Assembly: GCF_001544555.2 (NCBI RefSeq)
Contig: NZ_FCOK02000053.1
Location: forward strand, 1-64,000
Length of the DNA: 64,000 nucleotides
Direction: 5' to 3'
DNA from: Caballeronia udeis
Lineage (GTDB): Bacteria > Pseudomonadota > Gammaproteobacteria > Burkholderiales > Burkholderiaceae
A model generated the notes under the pieces. The model was not told where the DNA came from. It searched no databases and saw nothing but the letters and a program-made list of their open reading frames with translations. Positions 16,644 to 24,161 of the stretch are shown here, piece after piece (position 1 is the first letter of the stretch; each line of letters begins with the position of its first letter). The translations under genes and the position numbers were made by a program.

Positions 16644-17600
16644 CTAACCTAGGGTGCGGGAGGCTTGCCGGGTCAGCCGCGCAAACGCTGCGAGCACGCG
16701 GTTGCACGTGAGCGTTTGCCGCCATAGCTTCTCTTTCAGATACGCGGTCGGCACCCACTGCCACGGCAAGACCACATCGACCACGCCCCACGCGGGCCGC
16801 CACCGCTCGGCTACCCCGCGACGCCGGAAAAGGCTCAGGCTCGGAATGCCAAGATTCGACGCGAGATGGCCAATGCCCGAGTCGTTGCCGATAAACCAGC
16901 CCGACTCATACACGCAGCAAGCAAGCTCGTGCAGGTTCTCAAAACGGGGCGCGGGAATATCGAATGCCGCTAGATGGCGCCAGCGTTCGCGCTCATGCGG
17001 CGCGATCACGAACTGCACGTCATAACCGCGCTTGCGCAGACGCTGGGCAAGCCGCACGAACCGGTGCGAGAACCAGCGTTTGTCCTCGGTGCTGGCCTCG
17101 GGATGAATCATGACGCGCTTGCTGTTCCTGCGATGCACGAGGCCCGCAGGCGCTGTAATCCCGTTATCGAGCACCGGCTCGCGCAGCGCCAGGTCATCCC
17201 GGCAAAAGTCAGCGAAGCGCTGCGCCATGCAGCCCGGCCGGTTGCCGAACTCGACGTCGTGCAGCGTGACCACGTGAGGATGGACATCGACGAGATCGCG
17301 CAGCGGCTGGTTCCATTGCATCTGGAAAACCGTGTCGTAACCAGCGAACGTGGTGGTCAGGCCGTCCTGCGGAAGCGCGCATATGGCGACGCCGGGGAAC
17401 CAGTGCCGAAGCGTGTGCGCGGGCGTGCCGTACACGGTGACGTCGACACTGTTGTCCATCAGGTTCCTTACGATCACCATCGACACCAGCGTGTCGCCTA
17501 TCGCATTGGACGTGACGAACGCTACCCGGCCGACCGGGGCGCGCAGAGCCGACGAGAGATTGGTGGAATGGGTCATGCGTTCGTGCGTTCGTGCATTCAT
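16644..17600 (-). CDS. glycosyltransferase family 9 (heptosyltransferase-like) protein
   Basis: About 318 residues with the GT-B fold of ADP-heptose:LPS heptosyltransferases. The N-terminal GRVAFVTSNAIGDTLVSMVI is the acceptor-side motif; RVMIHPEASTEDKRWF and ESGWFIGNDSGIGHLASNLG form the nucleotide-sugar site. Addition of a sugar to lipopolysaccharide core or another surface glycan is likely. The start used overlaps the upstream gene's stop (ATGA); an ATG eight codons later (MTHSTNL) aligns better with the paralogue and is the alternative. It is the second of a tandem pair. Confidence 0.82.
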   Translation of the reverse strand: MNARTHERMTHSTNLSSALRAPVGRVAFVTSNAIGDTLVSMVIVRNLMDNSVDVTVYGTPAHTLRHWFPGVAICALPQDGLTTTFAGYDTVFQMQWNQPLRDLVDVHPHVVTLHDVEFGNRPGCMAQRFADFCRDDLALREPVLDNGITAPAGLVHRRNSKRVMIHPEASTEDKRWFSHRFVRLAQRLRKRGYDVQFVIAPHERERWRHLAAFDIPAPRFENLHELACCVYESGWFIGNDSGIGHLASNLGIPSLSLFRRRGVAERWRPAWGVVDVVLPWQWVPTAYLKEKLWRQTLTCNRVLAAFARLTRQASRTLG

Positions 17601-18505
17601 GCGTTGGAGGTGAGCGCACGCAGACGGTCGAAGGCGTCGCACACCTTGTTGACCGAGAGCATGTATTTCCAGTAACGCTCCTTGAGCCGGCCGGTCGGCA
17701 GATACGCGCTGCCGATCAGCACCTGGCCCACGCCCCAGCCGGGACGCCATGTGCGTGCCGTGCCACGGCGCATGAAGAGCGACAGCGTGGGGATCTGCAG
17801 GCTCGACGCCAGATGCCCGATCCCCGAGTCGTTGCCGATGAACCAGCCGGACTCGTAGAGCCACGCGGCGACCTGATCGAGCGGTCCGAGATCGGCGAGC
17901 GTGAGTCCGAATTGTTCAATGTGGGTCCAGTGCGCGCGCTCCTCCGGCGCCACGACGAACTGCGGGTCGAAGCCGCTGTCCCGCAGCTTGATCGCGAGTC
18001 CGATGAAGCGTGACGCCAGCCAGCATTTGTCGGACGTGCTTGCCATCGGGTGAATAGCGACGCGCAGCGAGCGCTGGCGATGCGTCAGGCCGGGCAGGGG
18101 CGTGATGCCGTTGCCTTTGTCGACGAGCGCGAGGCGCAGTTCGTCGCGGCAGAAGCGCGTCAGGCGTTCCGCCATCGACTCCGTCGAATTGGCGCTGCAC
18201 AGATGGGCCAGGACGATGACTTTCGGATGCAGCCGCTCAAGGTTCACGAACGGCTTGTTGGCGTGAAGCTGGATTACGGTGTCGAAGCGGGCGAGTTTTT
18301 CGGCGCAATCGTCCAGGTGCAGTTCGGGTTCGATGTCCGTGCCGGGAAACCAGCTACGCATGTTATTGATTTGCTGGCCGAACACGGTGACCGCCACGCC
18401 GTTCAGCCTGAGGTTGCGTGCGACCGTCATCATCAGCAGCGAGTCGCCGAGGGCCGACGACAGGATCAATGCCACGCGGGACAGTGGCTGGGTTGCGTGC
18501 GACAT
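17597..18505 (-). CDS. glycosyltransferase family 9 (heptosyltransferase-like) protein, paralogue
   Basis: A 302-residue GT9 protein closely related to its downstream neighbour: SRVALILSSALGDSLLMMTV at the N-terminus, VAIHPMASTSDKCWLASRF, and YESGWFIGNDSGIGHLASSL near the C-terminus. The identical YESGWFIGNDSGIGHLAS core in both genes indicates a tandem duplication followed by divergence. It probably acts in surface glycan assembly at the inner face of the cytoplasmic membrane. It is the first gene of a two-gene operon reading away from the hydrogenase cluster. Confidence 0.85.
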   Translation of the reverse strand: MSHATQPLSRVALILSSALGDSLLMMTVARNLRLNGVAVTVFGQQINNMRSWFPGTDIEPELHLDDCAEKLARFDTVIQLHANKPFVNLERLHPKVIVLAHLCSANSTESMAERLTRFCRDELRLALVDKGNGITPLPGLTHRQRSLRVAIHPMASTSDKCWLASRFIGLAIKLRDSGFDPQFVVAPEERAHWTHIEQFGLTLADLGPLDQVAAWLYESGWFIGNDSGIGHLASSLQIPTLSLFMRRGTARTWRPGWGVGQVLIGSAYLPTGRLKERYWKYMLSVNKVCDAFDRLRALTSNA

Positions 18506-18889
18506 ACGTGCCTCTGGAGAGGCGCTCCGCTGCGGGGGAGCGCTTTGCGCTCAGGATGGATCCCTGAGCCGGAGGCAGTCTAAGATCACACTCCATTACG
18601 TGGGTTACGGCATAACTTACCAATACTTAAGAGCCCGGGCAATTTTAGGGCAAAAAAAATTCCGATGCAGCTCGGCGTGTCCCGGATCAATGGCGAACCA
18701 AAGCTTGCGGTAAGTCCGTGACCACCGTGTGTCTGTTCGCTGTTTCAGGTGTGTCCGCCGGCACGCGATCCGGCATCAGGCACGCGTGGCGCACGAGTTC
18801 GGGATAACGGAATCCGAGCCGGAATCCGAGCCGAGACATCCGCCTGACCAAGGGCGCGCAATCAGGTAGCAAATATCCACTCGCTCAAA

Positions 18890-18918
18890 CGGGTAGCGGT
18901 AAAGCATGCTGCTACCCG
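18890..18918. promoter_or_regulatory. hairpin/inverted repeat in the hydrogenase upstream region
   Basis: CGGGTAGC and GCTACCCG are perfect 8-bp complementary arms separated by 13 bases. There is no following T-run, so an operator or mRNA structure is more likely than a terminator. Confidence 0.35.
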
Positions 18919-18942
18919 CATTCAAATCAGATGGTTGAACAC

Positions 18943-18978
18943 GCCTATTCGCAGGCCTATTCGCAAGCCTATTCGCCC
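18943..18978. repeat. three 12-bp tandem repeats
   Basis: GCCTATTCGC recurs at 18943, 18955 and 18967, exactly 12 bases apart, the two intervening bases varying (AG, AA, CC). It lies about 340 bases upstream of hhyS. It could be a phased array of protein-binding half-sites or simple slippage. Confidence 0.6.
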
Positions 18979-19055
18979 CGTGTTGGAAAAAACGGCTTTC
19001 GGTGCAAGCGCCGCGTTATGGCAGCGGCGTGCGGGAAAACATTCGCAGAAACCGG

Positions 19056-19083
19056 TTGATTGACCGGCGTTAAGAACTATATT
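19056..19083 (+). promoter_or_regulatory. candidate sigma-70 promoter of the hydrogenase operon
   Basis: TTGATT at 19056-19061 and TATATT at 19078-19083, separated by 16 bases, resemble -35 and -10 boxes and sit in a locally A+T-rich stretch pointing toward hhyS. This rests on sequence resemblance only. Confidence 0.35.
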
Positions 19084-19318
19084 TAAGGGAATAAAAAAAC
19101 ACGGTCATGCAGGCGATAGCATTGATTGCAATCTGACTATCGACCCAACGCGCACCGGAAAGACGAGCGGACAGACAGGCCATCGCGACAATTCATTGAT
19201 CGCCGCGCCCGTGTGTTCGCTAAAGGCGGTTCCCCGCCACGGCCGGCAACAGCCACATTGGGCACGTTGCAATCCGCGGGAGTGTCACACATTCGCCGGC
19301 AGGCGAGGAGGTTCCATC

Positions 19319-20377
19319 ATGGATCCGGAAAGCGCCATTCCCTATGGCCGCAAGACTCAACACGCCCCTGCACTGAACGAAGTCCATATCCTGTGGATCA
19401 CCGCGGGCCTCGGCTGCGACGGCGATTCCGTATCGATTACCGCCGCCACGCAGCCCAGCATTGAAGACGTCCTGCTCGGCGCAATTCCCGGACTACCGAA
19501 GGTTCATCTGCACAATCCGGTGCTGGCTTATGAAAACGGCGCGGAGTTCATGGCGCCGTTTCATGCTGCGGCGCGGGGTGAGATGGATAACTTCGTGCTG
19601 GTCATGGAAGGCTCGATCCCGAACGAGAAGATCAACCGGGAAGGATACTGGGCTGCCATGGGAACGGACCCCGACACGCATGAACCCATCACGATTCCGC
19701 AATGGCTCGATCGCCTGGCGCCTAAAGCGCTGGCTGTCGTCGGCGCGGGCACATGCGCGACCTACGGCGGCATTCATGCGATGGAAGGCAACCCCACGGG
19801 TTGCATGGGCCTGGCGGACTACCTTGGCTGGGACTGGAAATCGAAAGCGGGCCTGCCTATCGTGAACGTCCCGGGTTGTCCGGTCCAGCCGGACAACTTC
19901 ATGGAGACGCTGCTATACCTGCTGTATCAACTGGCGGGCCTCGCGCCCATGATTCCGCTGGACGCGGCACTACGTCCAAAGTGGCTGTTCACGCGCACCG
20001 TTCATGATGGCTGCGACCGCGCGGGCTCCTACGAACAGGCTCTGTTCGCGACGGAATACGGGAGTCCGAACTGTATTGTGAAGCTTGGATGCTGGGGCCC
20101 GGTGGTCAACTGCAACGTGCCAAAACGCGGCTGGATCAACGGCGTGGGCGGTTGCCCGAACGTGGGCGGAATCTGCATCGGCTGCACCATGCCGGGGTTC
20201 CCGGACAAGTTCATGCCGTTCATGGACCAGCCCCCGGGCGCAGTCCTCTCGTCGAATCTCATCAAGTCCTACGGCGGACTCATTCGCAGTCTGCGCAAGC
20301 TGACCAATTCGACCGTCAACGACGAACCGAAATGGCGGCATAACCGTCCTACCCTGACGACCGGCTATCGTCGCTGA
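19319..20377 (+). CDS. hhyS: group 1h [NiFe] hydrogenase small subunit
   Basis: The 352-residue electron-transfer subunit. The proximal-cluster CxxC of other hydrogenases reads GCDGDS: Cys33 is kept and Asp36 replaces the second Cys; Cys146 and Cys187 supply the rest. His229, Cys232, Cys252 and Cys258 fit the distal [4Fe-4S] cluster, and Cys265, Cys279, Cys286 and Cys289 could hold a medial [4Fe-4S] cluster. Three Cys plus one Asp at the proximal cluster is the published trait of actinobacterial-type hydrogenase from Ralstonia. There is no Tat signal or C-terminal membrane anchor. GAGGAGG fixes the start; in-frame starts upstream from 19196 lack a site. Confidence 0.93.
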   Translation: MDPESAIPYGRKTQHAPALNEVHILWITAGLGCDGDSVSITAATQPSIEDVLLGAIPGLPKVHLHNPVLAYENGAEFMAPFHAAARGEMDNFVLVMEGSIPNEKINREGYWAAMGTDPDTHEPITIPQWLDRLAPKALAVVGAGTCATYGGIHAMEGNPTGCMGLADYLGWDWKSKAGLPIVNVPGCPVQPDNFMETLLYLLYQLAGLAPMIPLDAALRPKWLFTRTVHDGCDRAGSYEQALFATEYGSPNCIVKLGCWGPVVNCNVPKRGWINGVGGCPNVGGICIGCTMPGFPDKFMPFMDQPPGAVLSSNLIKSYGGLIRSLRKLTNSTVNDEPKWRHNRPTLTTGYRR

Positions 20378-20463
20378 ACGGCTGCGCGGAACACGCATGG
20401 GCACGGCTGCTGATCAGGATCACGGCGGTCCCTGCGAGAGACAGAGGTATCCAGGAGGGGGTC

Positions 20464-22290
20464 ATGGCAGATATTGCGGCACCTGAATTGAAGTCCGGCA
20501 AGGCGTCAGAGCCTGCCAAACTGGTCGAGATGAACTGGGACCCCATCACGCGGATCGTAGGCAGTCTCGGCATTTATACAAAAATCGATTTCGAGCAGCG
20601 CAAGGTCGCCGAGTGCTACAGCACATCATCTATTTTTCGCGGCTACAGCATCTTCATGAAGGGCAAGGACCCGCGCGATTCGCACTTCATCACCAGCAGG
20701 ATCTGCGGCATCTGCGGCGACAATCACGCGACCTGCTCGGTGTATGCGCAGAACATGGCCTACGGCGTGAAGCCGCCGAACATGGCGGAATGGATCGTCA
20801 ATCTCGGCGAAGCGGCCGAGTACATGTTCGATCACAACATCTTCCAGGACAACCTGGTGGGCGTGGATTTCTGCGAGCAGATGGTCAAGGAAACCAATCC
20901 GGGCGTCTGGGCGAAAGCGCAAAAAGCCGCTGCGCCGCATGCGCAGATCCACGGCTACAAGACCATCGCGGACATCATGACCGCGCTGAATCCGTTCACG
21001 GGCGAGTTCTATCGCGAGACGCTGCATGTGAGCCGTTATACCCGCGAGATGTTCTGCCTGATGGAAGGCCGTCACGTGCATCCGTCAACGCTGTATCCCG
21101 GTGGCGTGGGAACGGTGCCGACCGTGCAGCTTTTCACGGACTACATCACGCGTCTGATGAAGTACGTGGAGTTCATGAAGAAGGTCGTGCCGCTGCACGA
21201 CGACCTGTTCGACTTCTTTTATGAAGCACTGCCGGGCTACGAGGAAGTCGGGCGCCGCAGGATTCTGCTCGGGTGCTGGGGTTCGTTCCAGGACCCGGAT
21301 GTATGCGACTACGACTACAAGACGATGACCGACTGGGGCCGCAGCATGTTCGTCACACCGGGCGTCGTGGTGGACGGCGAACTGGTGACCACGGACCTGG
21401 TCGAGATCAACCTGAATATCCGCATCCTGCTCGGCAGTTCGTTCTATGAAGACTGGGATCATGAGGAGACGTTTGTCCGGCAGGATCCGCTGGGCAATCC
21501 GGTCGATCGTAAACATCCATGGAACCAGACGACCATCCCGAGGCCGCAGAAACGCAAGTTCGACGGCAACTACACGTGGGTGATGTCGCCGCGCTGGTAC
21601 GACAAGCGCACCGGCGACTACCTCGCGCTCGATACCGGCGGTGGTCCGATCGCGCGGTTGTGGACGACCGCGCTCGCGGGCCTGGTGGACATTGGCTATG
21701 TGAAGTCGACGGGTCACAGCGTGAAGATCTATTTGCCGAAGACAGCCCTTAAACCCGAAGTCGAGTTCGAATGGAAGATCCCGAAGTGGAGCAACGCGAT
21801 TGAACGCGACCGCGCGCGCACGTATTTCCAGGCCTATGCGGCCGCTTGTGCGCTGCATTTTGCGGAGAAGGCGCTAGCCGAATTGCATGCGGGCCATACG
21901 CGCACTTTCACGCCGTTCCAGGTGCCTGATGAAGCCATCGGCTGCGGTTTCCACGAAGCGGTGCGCGGTGTGCTCTCCCATCATCTGGTGATCCAGGGCG
22001 GCAAGATTGCGAACTACCATCCGTATCCGCCGACCCCGTGGAATGCGAATCCGCGCGATATCTACGGCACGCCCGGACCGTATGAAGATGCGGTGCAAAA
22101 CACGCCGATCTTCGAAGAGAACGGGCCGGACAAGTTCAAGGGCATCGACATCATGCGGGCGGTGCGCAGTTTCGATCCGTGCCTGCCGTGCGGCGTGCAT
22201 ATGTATGTCGGGGATGGCAAGACCATCGATGTCGCGCACTCGCCAACCTTCGGCGTTCCGCCGGGCATGAAGCCGGGAGGGCACTCATGA
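20464..22290 (+). CDS. hhyL: group 1h [NiFe] hydrogenase large subunit
   Basis: The 608-residue catalytic subunit that splits H2 at the NiFe(CN)2CO centre. The N-terminal nickel motif is RICGICGDNHATC (Cys81 and Cys84); the C-terminal one is DPCLPCGVH. A 29-residue peptide follows that His and would be removed by the endopeptidase encoded downstream. FDGNYTWVMSPRWYDKRTGD and IGCGFHEAVRGVLSHH are conserved inner segments. Enzymes of this group have high H2 affinity and oxygen tolerance and serve survival on trace H2. CAGGAGGGGG precedes the ATG; the stop overlaps the next gene. Confidence 0.94.
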   Translation: MADIAAPELKSGKASEPAKLVEMNWDPITRIVGSLGIYTKIDFEQRKVAECYSTSSIFRGYSIFMKGKDPRDSHFITSRICGICGDNHATCSVYAQNMAYGVKPPNMAEWIVNLGEAAEYMFDHNIFQDNLVGVDFCEQMVKETNPGVWAKAQKAAAPHAQIHGYKTIADIMTALNPFTGEFYRETLHVSRYTREMFCLMEGRHVHPSTLYPGGVGTVPTVQLFTDYITRLMKYVEFMKKVVPLHDDLFDFFYEALPGYEEVGRRRILLGCWGSFQDPDVCDYDYKTMTDWGRSMFVTPGVVVDGELVTTDLVEINLNIRILLGSSFYEDWDHEETFVRQDPLGNPVDRKHPWNQTTIPRPQKRKFDGNYTWVMSPRWYDKRTGDYLALDTGGGPIARLWTTALAGLVDIGYVKSTGHSVKIYLPKTALKPEVEFEWKIPKWSNAIERDRARTYFQAYAAACALHFAEKALAELHAGHTRTFTPFQVPDEAIGCGFHEAVRGVLSHHLVIQGGKIANYHPYPPTPWNANPRDIYGTPGPYEDAVQNTPIFEENGPDKFKGIDIMRAVRSFDPCLPCGVHMYVGDGKTIDVAHSPTFGVPPGMKPGGHS

Positions 22291-22826
22291 GCGACGCGCG
22301 CGTGCTTGAAGAACAACAACGGCGCATCGACGAACTGATTGCAGCACTGGAGACACTGGACGACACGCATGCGCGCGATATTGCGCAGGCGTTGTTGCAG
22401 GTGGTGCTCGAGTTGCACGCAAGCGGTCTTGCGCGGCTCTCCGAGATCGTGACCGAGGCGGATGGCGCCGATGGTCCGATCGTCGCCCGGCTGGTGCAGG
22501 ACAAACAGGTCAGCGCTTTGTTGTTGCTGCACGGGTTGCATCCGCAGGACCTGGCCAGCCGCGTCGAGCAAGCGATCGATGGGCTGCGGGCGCCGCTGGG
22601 TGCGCAAGGCGTAAGGATCGAACTGGTCGATGCACGGGAGGACCTGGTGCGCGTTCGTCTGGCGGGCGTGCTGACCGGCAAGCACGTCACCCCTGCCGAT
22701 GTGCAGAACGATATCGAGCGGGCGATCTTCGACCAGGCGCCGGACGTGGCGCGCATTGAAATAGACGGGATGCCGGACGTCAATGTCCACGAGCTGCGGT
22801 TTGTCGCAACACTGCCAACATCATGA
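22287..22826 (+). CDS. NifU C-terminal-domain-like protein of the hydrogenase operon
   Basis: A 179-residue acidic protein. An N-terminal helical part begins EEQQRRIDELIAALETLDD; the C-terminal half (HVTPADVQNDIERAIFDQAP, then VARIEIDG) resembles the NifU/Nfu alpha-beta domain. The CxxC used by Nfu proteins to carry Fe-S clusters is missing; the sequence has no Cys at all. A cluster-scaffold role is therefore doubtful and a structural or chaperone role in hydrogenase assembly is more likely. It is translationally coupled to hhyL by ATGA. NifU-like genes are a regular part of group 1h clusters. Confidence 0.75.
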   Translation: MSDARVLEEQQRRIDELIAALETLDDTHARDIAQALLQVVLELHASGLARLSEIVTEADGADGPIVARLVQDKQVSALLLLHGLHPQDLASRVEQAIDGLRAPLGAQGVRIELVDAREDLVRVRLAGVLTGKHVTPADVQNDIERAIFDQAPDVARIEIDGMPDVNVHELRFVATLPTS

Positions 22827-23479
22827 ACGCACGCGAGGATGGGCGACCTGGAGAACACGCGCACCGTGGCTGGGCAGCTGCGCTGCGCACGTTCGCCCGG
22901 CCGCCGGTGACGGCGCTATGTGAACTGTGTGGCGAACCACTCGACGGCACTCATCCTCATCTGCTCGAACTGGAGCAGCAAACGCTGCGTTGCTGCTGCC
23001 GCGCATGCGCGTTGCTGTTCGGCAACCAGCAAAACGCGCGCTATAAGCGGGTGCCGGAAAAAGTTCGCTGGCTTGGCGACTTTCATCTGAGCGACGAACA
23101 ATGGGACGCGTTGGCGATCCCCATCGGCATTGCGTTTTTCTACCGGGATTCGGCGGCGCAACGCGTGATCGCGATGTACCCGGGTGCAGCCGGCGCGATG
23201 CAGTCTTCGCTTGACCTGAGCGCGTGGCAAGTTCTCGTTGCCGACAACCCCGTCCTCAATACCCTCGAACCCGATGTCCAAGCGCTGCTGGTGAATCGCG
23301 TGGAAGGCGCGCGCGAGTATTACCGCGTGCCCATCGACCAGTGTTATGCGCTGACCGGTGTCATTCGGGCGCGCTGGCGCGGAGTGTCGGGCGGTGTGGA
23401 TGCGTGGCGCGCGATCCGTGCGTGTTTTGCAGCGCTGAAAGCCGGCGAGCGTTTGCCCGAGGGAGTGCCCAATGCCTGA
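22823..23479 (+). CDS. DUF5947 family hydrogenase-cluster protein
   Basis: A 218-residue protein with a likely zinc or Fe-S site near the N-terminus: LCELCGEPLDGTHPHL followed by TLRCCCRACALLFGNQ. The rest is a soluble domain without known catalytic motif (WLGDFHLSDEQWDALAIPIG). This matches a family (DUF5947) that I know only from group 1h hydrogenase operons. Its conservation there implies a maturation or electron-transfer role, not proven. It is coupled to its neighbours by overlaps at both ends. Confidence 0.75.
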   Translation: MNAREDGRPGEHAHRGWAAALRTFARPPVTALCELCGEPLDGTHPHLLELEQQTLRCCCRACALLFGNQQNARYKRVPEKVRWLGDFHLSDEQWDALAIPIGIAFFYRDSAAQRVIAMYPGAAGAMQSSLDLSAWQVLVADNPVLNTLEPDVQALLVNRVEGAREYYRVPIDQCYALTGVIRARWRGVSGGVDAWRAIRACFAALKAGERLPEGVPNA

Positions 23480-24161
23480 TCTTGACTTCGTCGTCGAGGG
23501 TGCGGAGATCGCGCTGCATTCGGTGTCGCCACTGCTGGTGTTCAAGCTGCGCGTGACCAGCAAGAGCGCGCCGAACGGGGCGGCCGCTCACGAGGAAATC
23601 GCGAGCCTCGCGCTGCATTGCCAGATCCAGATAGAAGCGACCCGGCGGACTTACGAGCCGGTCGATCAGGCGCGGCTCAGCGATTTGTTCGGTGTACCGC
23701 AGCGCTGGTCGCAGACCTTGCGGACCCTGCTGTGGACGCACGCCAATGCGGCGGTTCCGTCATTCACCGGTGCCTGCACGGTCGATCTGCCGGTGCCGTG
23801 CACGTTCGACTTCAATGTCGCGGCGGCGAAGTATTTCGATGCGCTGGGAGACGGGGAAATCCCGTTGATGCTGCAGTTCAGCGGAACGATTTTTTATCGT
23901 GAAAGCGACGGCACGCTGCAAGTCGCGCGTGTTCCGTGGCACAAGGAAGCCTCCTTCCGGCTGCCGGTCGCGACGTGGCGAGCGATGCGCGATTACTACT
24001 ATCCGAACACCTCGTGGATGTGCGTGCAGCGCGGGGTCTTCGAGCGGCTGGAGCGTTACCGCATAGAGCGAGGCTTGACCGGTTGGGACGAAGCGCTCAC
24101 GGCCTTGCTGGACGAGCGCCGCGCCGAACCGGCATGGCCTGCTCAAGGAGGCTTGCAATGA
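23472..24161 (+). CDS. DUF6084 family hydrogenase-cluster protein
   Basis: A 229-residue protein beginning MPDLDFVVEGAEIALHSVSP, predicted mostly beta-sheet in its first half, with WHKEASFRLPVATWRAMRDY and YYPNTSWMCVQRGVFERLER later. It corresponds to DUF6084, a family found beside hhySL. No metal-binding cluster or catalytic motif is visible. The function is unknown; position suggests assembly or partner binding. It overlaps DUF5947 by eight bases and the next gene by four. Confidence 0.72.
   Translation: MPDLDFVVEGAEIALHSVSPLLVFKLRVTSKSAPNGAAAHEEIASLALHCQIQIEATRRTYEPVDQARLSDLFGVPQRWSQTLRTLLWTHANAAVPSFTGACTVDLPVPCTFDFNVAAAKYFDALGDGEIPLMLQFSGTIFYRESDGTLQVARVPWHKEASFRLPVATWRAMRDYYYPNTSWMCVQRGVFERLERYRIERGLTGWDEALTALLDERRAEPAWPAQGGLQ

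Larger units (their letters stand above)
18506..19318. promoter_or_regulatory. long intergenic region upstream of the hydrogenase operon
   Basis: No gene is supported in these 813 bases. The region holds a hairpin (18890-18918), a 12-bp tandem repeat (18943-18978) and a candidate promoter (19056-19083). From that promoter the leader to hhyS would be about 235 bases, long enough for regulation. The half nearest the glycosyltransferase (18590-18680) is A+T-rich and probably carries that operon's promoter. I did not find a convincing sigma-54 (-24/-12) element. Confidence 0.5.

Noticed and set aside
19196..19318. N-terminal extension of HhyS as a possible Tat signal
   Set aside because: There is no twin-arginine motif followed by a hydrophobic stretch, and a strong ribosome-binding site precedes the ATG at 19319.
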